Below, piece after piece: positions 59,238-64,000 of a stretch of 64,000 bases of DNA. Below the pieces are notes generated by a model that had not been told where the DNA came from, searched no databases, and worked only from the letters and a program-made list of their open reading frames with translations. The translations under genes were made by a program, and so were the position numbers. The stretch is taken from NCBI RefSeq assembly GCF_900199455.1, contig NZ_FZQR01000010.1, positions 246,372 through 310,371 on the forward strand. The letters run 5' to 3'. Source of the stretch: Mesorhizobium carmichaelinearum (GTDB taxonomy: Bacteria; Pseudomonadota; Alphaproteobacteria; Rhizobiales; Rhizobiaceae). Position 1 is the first letter of the stretch. Each line of letters begins with the position of its first letter.

Positions 59238-60824
59238 TTATTCCTGTTGGTAGGTCTCGGCGATTGCTGCCGGCCCGAGCCTTGTCAGGCAAGCGGCGGC
59301 GGTCTCGCCCTGAAATCGTGCGCTGCGGATCACTGCGGCGACGCGACTGAAGCCGCGCGCGGCGTCATAGCCCGGCCTGTAGCCCGCAGGAAGGGCCTTT
59401 GCCGTCGCGTTCACGACAAGTCCGGCTCCATTTTCGCCGCCGACGATTGTGAGAGCCGCCGGACCGGGATGCGCGCAGCCCTTGGCGCAGCCGGAAATGT
59501 GCAGGGTGAAGTCGAGGATGTCGGCGTTTTCGGCGATCGTCTCTGCGATGTCGCGGGTGGCGATGTGTCCGGACGCGCAGGCTGGCGTGCCGGGGCAAGC
59601 GGCGATGCGCGTGCGTGGGTCGGTGGGGGAGGTGACGAAGCCGAGAGTGGCGGCGGTGGCTTGGAGGAGTTCGTTAGCGGTTGCCGGTTGACCGAGGAAG
59701 AGCAAGACACGGCCCGGGGCGAGACGGATTTCGGTGGTTCCGAGGGTGAGGGCGCTTTTTGCGAGGCTGATGATTTTGTCCGCCGGCATGCTGCCGTAGG
59801 GGAGACCGATGCCGAGGGCGATACCGCGGCTTACGGTGAAGAAGCCAATTGGCCGGCGAGGGTGCCCTACGGCGCCCCCCTCTGTCCTGCCGGACCCGGC
59901 CCTTCGCTGCCGCTCCGGGCGTTCGTCGCTCGGAAAGCCAAGCAATTGGCTTTCCGTCCGCTGCGCGGACCACTCCTCACCCCCCACTAGGGGGGAGATT
60001 GGCAGCTTCGACGCCGGCGCTGTTCTTGCCAAGGCGGAGGTGTGCTCAGCCGTTTCGGCGTTGGAAATTGGCGAAGGCGAGCGTGAATGAGCAATCTCCC
60101 CCCTTGTGGGGGAGATGTCCGGCAGGACAGAGGGGGGCGCCTCGCGCGAACCTGTCAAACATAGCCAACCGGCGAGAGACGCCAGTTGCCTCTCGGACAA
60201 ATCACGCGCATGGGCGTCGCGGCCCTTCTCGGCAACCATTCGGAGAGCAGCGACAGCGATATCGCGCGCTGCATCGTCCTCAACCGTCGCAAGCAGTTTC
60301 GGGCTTTGGCCGTCAACAGCGATAGATACAGTCCACAGAACGCCTTCGTCGCTCTGCACCGCCTTCAGCCGCACATCGGCCGTCACCGCATCCATTGTCA
60401 GCTGCCCACTGCCGTCGACAACCACCGAAACCTTCGGCCCAAGCCGCTGCGTCAGCCCAGCGTCCTCGACCGCCACCCTGATCCGCTCAGCCAGCGGCCG
60501 GGGATCGCTAATCTCCTGCGGGTCGATGCCGGCCAACGGCCCTGTCTCGACCGGCACCCCAGTCCGCACCGCAATGCCCAACGCATCGACCTCGGCTGCA
60601 AGTAGCGCAGCACTTTCGGCCGTCAGCCCACGTATCTGCAAGCTTCCACGCGCCGTCACTTCCATGATGCCGTTGCCATGCCGCAGAGCGGATTCGGCCA
60701 ACCCGATCAACAGCTTCGGCGACAATCCTCCGGCAACCGGGTTAAGCCGCACCAGCAGCCCATCACCCGTCAGCATCGGCGCCGACAAAGCCGGGCAGGC
60801 GCCGCGACGTGTGAAGGCGTTCAT
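59238..60824 (-). CDS. cobG: Precorrin-3B synthase with an in-frame repeat insertion
   Basis: A 528-residue enzyme, longer than the typical ~430-460. It uses O2, a siroheme/nitrite-reductase-like fold and a [4Fe-4S] cluster to make precorrin-3B, so the pathway is aerobic. Cluster ligands are C-x5-C (ACPGTPACASG) and C-x3-C (SGCAKGCAHP). Between WLCLTGSR and RRPIGFFTVSRG, at about residues 225-320, it carries a palindromic repeat translated as EAPPSVLPDISPTRGEI ... GSGRTEGGA. This is the linker between the two ferredoxin-like halves, so folding may tolerate it. Confidence 0.93.
   Translation of the reverse strand: MNAFTRRGACPALSAPMLTGDGLLVRLNPVAGGLSPKLLIGLAESALRHGNGIMEVTARGSLQIRGLTAESAALLAAEVDALGIAVRTGVPVETGPLAGIDPQEISDPRPLAERIRVAVEDAGLTQRLGPKVSVVVDGSGQLTMDAVTADVRLKAVQSDEGVLWTVSIAVDGQSPKLLATVEDDAARDIAVAALRMVAEKGRDAHARDLSERQLASLAGWLCLTGSREAPPSVLPDISPTRGEIAHSRSPSPISNAETAEHTSALARTAPASKLPISPLVGGEEWSAQRTESQLLGFPSDERPERQRRAGSGRTEGGAVGHPRRPIGFFTVSRGIALGIGLPYGSMPADKIISLAKSALTLGTTEIRLAPGRVLLFLGQPATANELLQATAATLGFVTSPTDPRTRIAACPGTPACASGHIATRDIAETIAENADILDFTLHISGCAKGCAHPGPAALTIVGGENGAGLVVNATAKALPAGYRPGYDAARGFSRVAAVIRSARFQGETAAACLTRLGPAAIAETYQQE
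59871..60141. repeat. Palindromic repeat element inside cobG
   Basis: A composite element bounded by perfect 25-bp inverted repeats (GGCGCCCCCCTCTGTCCTGC... at 59871-59895 and its complement at 60117-60141), with inner arms around CACCCCCCACTAGGGGGGAG and CCCCCCTTGTGGGGGAG. Its outer ~150 bp are nearly identical to the element in cobN at 62776-63027; the centre differs in sequence and length. It is read through as part of CobG. Confidence 0.92.
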
Positions 60825-63800
60825 GCCGCCACTCCCAGCGCCTCGGCCTCGGCAATCAGCGCGGCGAGATCGTCATCGATGGAATTGCGCAAGGGATGCC
60901 AGAGGCCGCGCCGGCGCGCTGACAGGAAGCGTTCGGCGATGACTTTCGCCGCAGCCGGGTTTTCGCGCAGGATGAAGGCGCGGACCTCGGGATCGCCGAC
61001 ATAGGCGTCGTGCACGGCCTCGATCAGCGTGCCTGAAATGGCGTGGGTGGTTTCGGCGAAACCGACCAGCCGGTCGACCGTCTCGGCGAATTCGGAGGCG
61101 CCGCGCGGGCCGTGCCGCATCTGGCCTGATATGAAGCGGGGATTGACGGCGCGGGCGCGCACCACCCGCGACACGGCCTCGCTGACCGAGCGCGGCTTCG
61201 GTTTTTGCGGGTCTGTCGTGTCCAGCACGATGACGTCGGCGTTCCGGCCCAGCGCCGCAAGTGCTGCCGAAAAGCCGCCGATAAAAGCAACGTCGGCGGA
61301 GCCTTCAAGAATATCGCGGCCGGGGTCGTCGCCGGTGTGGACCAGAAGATCGGCCTCGGCGATGCGGGTTTCGAACGCGCCGGGCGCGGAGATGCCTTCG
61401 CCGCCGGAGCCGCCATAAGCGTGCGAGGTGGCGTCGAGATAGGCGCGGCCGATTTCTTCGCGCGCGCCCCAGTCGCCACTGGACAACAAATCCTCGACGC
61501 CGGCGCCGTAAGTGCCAGGCGAGGTGCCGAAAATGCGTGGGGTGATCTTGCCGTCGGCGCGGGTCCTGGCCGCGAGCGGGTTTTCCGAATCTTCTTCATC
61601 ACGCGCGGCAACGGCATTGGCGGCGGCGTCGATCAGCGCGATCTGGGTTGGGAACATGTCACGGAACAGGCCCGATATGCGCCAGGTGACGTCGACGCGT
61701 GGCCTCCCGAGTGCCGCAGGCGGCAACACCTCGATGCCGGTGATGCGGCCGGTGGCAGTGTCCCATTGCGGCCGGCAGCCCATCAGCGCCAGGCCTTGCG
61801 CGATCTCTTCGCCGCCGGTGCGCAGTGAGGCCGAGCCCCAAAGGTCGATGACCAGCGAGCGCGGCCAGTCGCCATGCGACTGCATGTAGCCGCGCACGAC
61901 TTCTTCCGCCGCCGCTTTGCCCAGATCATAGGCGGTCGGTGTCGGCATGGTACGCGGGTCTGATGTGAACAAATTGCGGCCGGTGGGCAGTACGTCGGAA
62001 CGGCCACGCGCCGGTGCGCCGGCCGGACCGGCCTTGACGTGGCGGCCGTCGAGCGCGGCGAGCAGCGCCGCCTTCTCGGCCTCCGCACTTTGGCGGCGCA
62101 TGGCGTCGGGTTCGTCTTCAGCCGCACGGCCATAGATGTGCAGGCCATCCTTGATGGCGAAATCCTTGAGGTCGCAAAGCCAGGCGTCGATACGGCGCAG
62201 CGCCTCGTCGGGCGCGTCGGTCCTGGCGACACCGGCTTCGGCGGCGAGGCCGGTCTTTTGCGCCGTATCGACGATCAGCTTGGCCAGGCGGTCGCGGCGG
62301 CGGCGGTCGAGGCCGTCGGCCTGGGCGTATTCGTCGACCAGGCGCTCGAGCTTGTGCTGGTCTTCGTCCAGTCCGGCGCCGGTCAGCGGCGGCGGCAAGT
62401 GGCCGAGGGTGACGGCGGCGATGCGCCGCTTGGCCTGCGCGGCCTCGCCGGGATTGGAGACGATGAAGGGATAGATGACGGGTAGGGGACCGGTAACGAT
62501 CTCGGGGAAGCAGTTTTGCGACAGGGCAACGGTCTTGCCCGGCAGCCATTCCAGCGTGCCGTGGGCGCCGACATGGATCAGGGCGTGGATGCCGAGCGAT
62601 TTGCGCAGCCAGAGACCGAAGGCGAGCAGGGCATGGTGCGGCGGCAATGTCGGATCGTGGTAGTCGGCGCGGCGATCGGCCGAGCGGCCGCGATCGGGGG
62701 CCAGCGCCACGGTGATGTTGCCGAAGGTGGTGGCGCGGAAGGGGAAGCACTTTTTGCTTGATAGCGAAGGTTTGCGCGAGGCGCCCCCCTCTGTCCTGCC
62801 GGACCCGGCCCTTCGCTGTCGCTCCGGGCGTTCGTCGCTCGGAAAGCCAAGCAATTGGCTTTCCGTCCGCTGCGCGGACCACTCCTCACCCCCCACAAGG
62901 GGGGAGATTGGCAGTTTCGTCGCCGGCACCCTTCCTGCAACGTTTGAGATTGGCGAAAGCGCAGATGACAGCTCAATCTCCCCCCTTGTGGGGGAGATGT
63001 CCGGCAGGACAGAGGGGGGCGCCTCGCACAACCCTGTCTCGTCTTCTGCCTTGCCCCAAGCGCCTTCGACCGCAGCGACTGCCGCAGTCGGCAACTCTGT
63101 CGAGAGGGCAATATAGTTGTCCAAGGTCAATCCAGTATCGCTGGCTTCCAGCAAACCCAGCAGCGCACGCGGCGATTGCGGAATCCCCTCAACCACATAA
63201 CCCTGTTCGCTGAGGTCATGTAGCATGGCGAGCACACTCGACGGGACATCAAGGCCGACCGCATAGCCAGTCCTGCCAGGCGCACTTGGGTAATCCGGGA
63301 TCAGAATAGCCAGCTTGCGCTCGGCGCGCGGAGTCTCCTGCAACTTGATGAAGGCGGCCACACGGTCGGCCACCTGCGCCACGCGATCCGGCTCCGGCCG
63401 GTTGGCGAAGGCGCGGTGGCCAAGTGCGGGATCGACATCGCTTTCACCCTTGAAGGAGATGGCGCCGGCGAGGATGCGGCCGTCCAGTTCTGGCAGCACG
63501 ACATGCATGGCGAGGTCGGCCGGCGCCAGGCCGCGCTGGTTGTTTTCCCAGACGTCGCGACGGGTGGTGGCGACGATGACCTGGAAGACGGGCACGCCGG
63601 CGCGGTCGAACAGGGTTTCTACGCCCGGTTCCGCGCCGGAGGCGAATGCGGTCGCGGCGATGATGGCGGCGGGTTTCAGGAAGGCCAGCGCGGTTTCGAC
63701 GAAGGCCAGGGATGCCGGGTCTTTCAGGCTGGAGACGAAGATGGGGACCGGCGTCACGCCGCGCTGCTCCAGCGCTTCAAAAAGGGTGTCGATGGGCGCG

Positions 63801-64000
63801 ACATCTGCGGCGAGCAGCAGCGAGCGGTAGAAGAGGATCGGCACGACCTTTCCCTCCCCCTCGAGGGGAGGGTGGCCCGCAGGGCCGGGTGGGGTCGGTG
63901 CGACCGGGCGCGACGTTTCTTTGAGTCGGCGCGTTTCGGAGAGGACCCCACCCCCGGCCTGCGGCCGGACCCTCCCCTCGAGGGGGAGGGGAACGCCGCC
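60821..64000 (-). CDS. cobN: Cobaltochelatase CobN subunit, 5' end beyond window
   Basis: The large subunit of the ATP-dependent aerobic cobaltochelatase, which inserts cobalt into hydrogenobyrinate a,c-diamide. The part seen is about 1060 residues; typical CobN is about 1270. FRATTFGNITVALAPDRGR, DYHDPTLPPHHALLAFGLWL, HVGAHGTLEWLPGK, GSASLRTGGEEIAQGLALMG and RVDVTWRISGLFRDMFPTQI are conserved. The frame has no stop from 63844 back to 64000; a GTG at 63844 is internal, not the start. Two repeat insertions (62776-63027 and 63852-63990) are read in frame. The stop overlaps the cobG start by 4 nt. Confidence 0.92.
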   Translation of the reverse strand, partial: GGVPLPLEGRVRPQAGGGVLSETRRLKETSRPVAPTPPGPAGHPPLEGEGKVVPILFYRSLLLAADVAPIDTLFEALEQRGVTPVPIFVSSLKDPASLAFVETALAFLKPAAIIAATAFASGAEPGVETLFDRAGVPVFQVIVATTRRDVWENNQRGLAPADLAMHVVLPELDGRILAGAISFKGESDVDPALGHRAFANRPEPDRVAQVADRVAAFIKLQETPRAERKLAILIPDYPSAPGRTGYAVGLDVPSSVLAMLHDLSEQGYVVEGIPQSPRALLGLLEASDTGLTLDNYIALSTELPTAAVAAVEGAWGKAEDETGLCEAPPSVLPDISPTRGEIELSSALSPISNVAGRVPATKLPISPLVGGEEWSAQRTESQLLGFPSDERPERQRRAGSGRTEGGASRKPSLSSKKCFPFRATTFGNITVALAPDRGRSADRRADYHDPTLPPHHALLAFGLWLRKSLGIHALIHVGAHGTLEWLPGKTVALSQNCFPEIVTGPLPVIYPFIVSNPGEAAQAKRRIAAVTLGHLPPPLTGAGLDEDQHKLERLVDEYAQADGLDRRRRDRLAKLIVDTAQKTGLAAEAGVARTDAPDEALRRIDAWLCDLKDFAIKDGLHIYGRAAEDEPDAMRRQSAEAEKAALLAALDGRHVKAGPAGAPARGRSDVLPTGRNLFTSDPRTMPTPTAYDLGKAAAEEVVRGYMQSHGDWPRSLVIDLWGSASLRTGGEEIAQGLALMGCRPQWDTATGRITGIEVLPPAALGRPRVDVTWRISGLFRDMFPTQIALIDAAANAVAARDEEDSENPLAARTRADGKITPRIFGTSPGTYGAGVEDLLSSGDWGAREEIGRAYLDATSHAYGGSGGEGISAPGAFETRIAEADLLVHTGDDPGRDILEGSADVAFIGGFSAALAALGRNADVIVLDTTDPQKPKPRSVSEAVSRVVRARAVNPRFISGQMRHGPRGASEFAETVDRLVGFAETTHAISGTLIEAVHDAYVGDPEVRAFILRENPAAAKVIAERFLSARRRGLWHPLRNSIDDDLAALIAEAEALGVAA
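62776..63027. repeat. Palindromic repeat element inside cobN (internal copy)
   Basis: Perfect 29-bp terminal inverted repeats (62776-62804 and 62999-63027), total 252 bp, exactly 84 codons. The outer parts match the cobG copy. It falls between AWGKAEDETG and FPFRATTFGN, where other CobN proteins have a short linker, and is translated as EAPPSVLPDISPTRGEI ... KLPISPLVGGEEWSAQ ... RAGSGRTEGGA. Confidence 0.95.
63852..63990. repeat. Second palindromic element inside cobN (N-terminal side)
   Basis: A different family: perfect 22-bp terminal inverted repeats (CCCTCCCCCTCGAGGGGAGG... at 63852-63873 and the complement at 63969-63990) with GGCCCGCAGGGCC and GGCCTGCGGCCGG inner hairpins. The minus-strand reading adds about 46 residues (PLEGRVRPQAGGGVLSE ... 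PTPPGPAGHPPLEGEG) immediately before VVPILFYRSLLLAAD. No stop occurs. Confidence 0.88.

Noticed and set aside
63754..63951. Short minus-strand frame at 63754-63951 as a gene
   Set aside because: It lies in another frame across the cobN repeat element; the cobN frame itself is open here and has family support.

Overview
The window is GC-rich chromosomal DNA from an alphaproteobacterium of the Hyphomicrobiales, most likely Mesorhizobium or a close relative. The evidence is the hflC-DUF2065-degP / serB / miaA / ilvI-ilvH neighbourhood, a BA14K-family secreted protein, paired kup potassium transporters, the aerobic (CobG-type) cobalamin pathway, and dispersed rhizobial-type palindromic repeats. 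No replication, phage or conjugation module is present. One tRNA gene (Lys, anticodon CUU) was found. Genus assignment is inference from protein resemblance, not from a search.

Layout. 1-5.6 kb: envelope proteostasis (hflC end, DUF2065, Do-family protease), an acetyltransferase, serB, miaA and a diguanylate cyclase. 5.9-9.3 kb: a HerA-like ATPase, an XRE/cupin regulator, a small HNGGPPL-motif protein and a GNAT enzyme. 9.3-12.1 kb: a LysR gene divergent from a two-gene module that matches tmpA-tmpB, which releases glycine betaine and phosphate from 2-trimethylaminoethylphosphonate. 12.1-16 kb: a gene-poor stretch, a PcfJ-like protein and a flavin monooxygenase. 16-20 kb: ilvI-ilvH behind a readable leader peptide and attenuator, then a LysE exporter. 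19.7-24.1 kb: an RND efflux pair. 24.2-25.8 kb: a cobalt-type nitrile hydratase with its activator. 26-34.6 kb: an SF1 helicase, pdxJ, tandem kup genes and two SDR-type reductases. 34.7-38 kb: HxlR and MarR regulators with visible operators, a frameshifted FAD monooxygenase, a GST and a Rieske protein. 38-40.5 kb: tetR-ilvC and a BA14K protein. 40.7-48.1 kb: a nuclease/phosphatase-family protein, a Nudix-like protein, a DMT transporter, a MacAB-like export operon and a PhzF protein. 48.2-49.6 kb: tRNA-Lys and an isolated methyltransferase. 49.9-64 kb: thirteen cobalamin biosynthesis genes.

The cob region runs cobN-G-H-I-J and cobL-E-M-A-B-S-T on the minus strand, mostly with 4-nt ATGA overlaps, with cobK alone on the plus strand between cobJ and cobL. 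It covers much of the corrin ring methylation and contraction, one amidation step, late cobalt insertion (CobN) and the lower-ligand steps. cobF, cobO, cobQ, cobC, cobD, cobP and the other chelatase subunits are not in the window.

The most notable observation is that three cob genes (cobE, cobG, cobN) carry palindromic repeat elements inside their reading frames. There are four insertions from three repeat families, and all are read through without a stop, adding about 45-90 residues each. Two copies of the same family, in cobG and cobN, are read in the same orientation and frame and give almost the same peptide. This resembles the Rickettsia palindromic elements, but in a rhizobial vitamin B12 locus. 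Other notable signals are the ilv leader peptide with a near-leaderless promoter geometry, the tmpAB module, apparent gene conversion between the kup copies, and a set of clear operator palindromes next to regulator genes.
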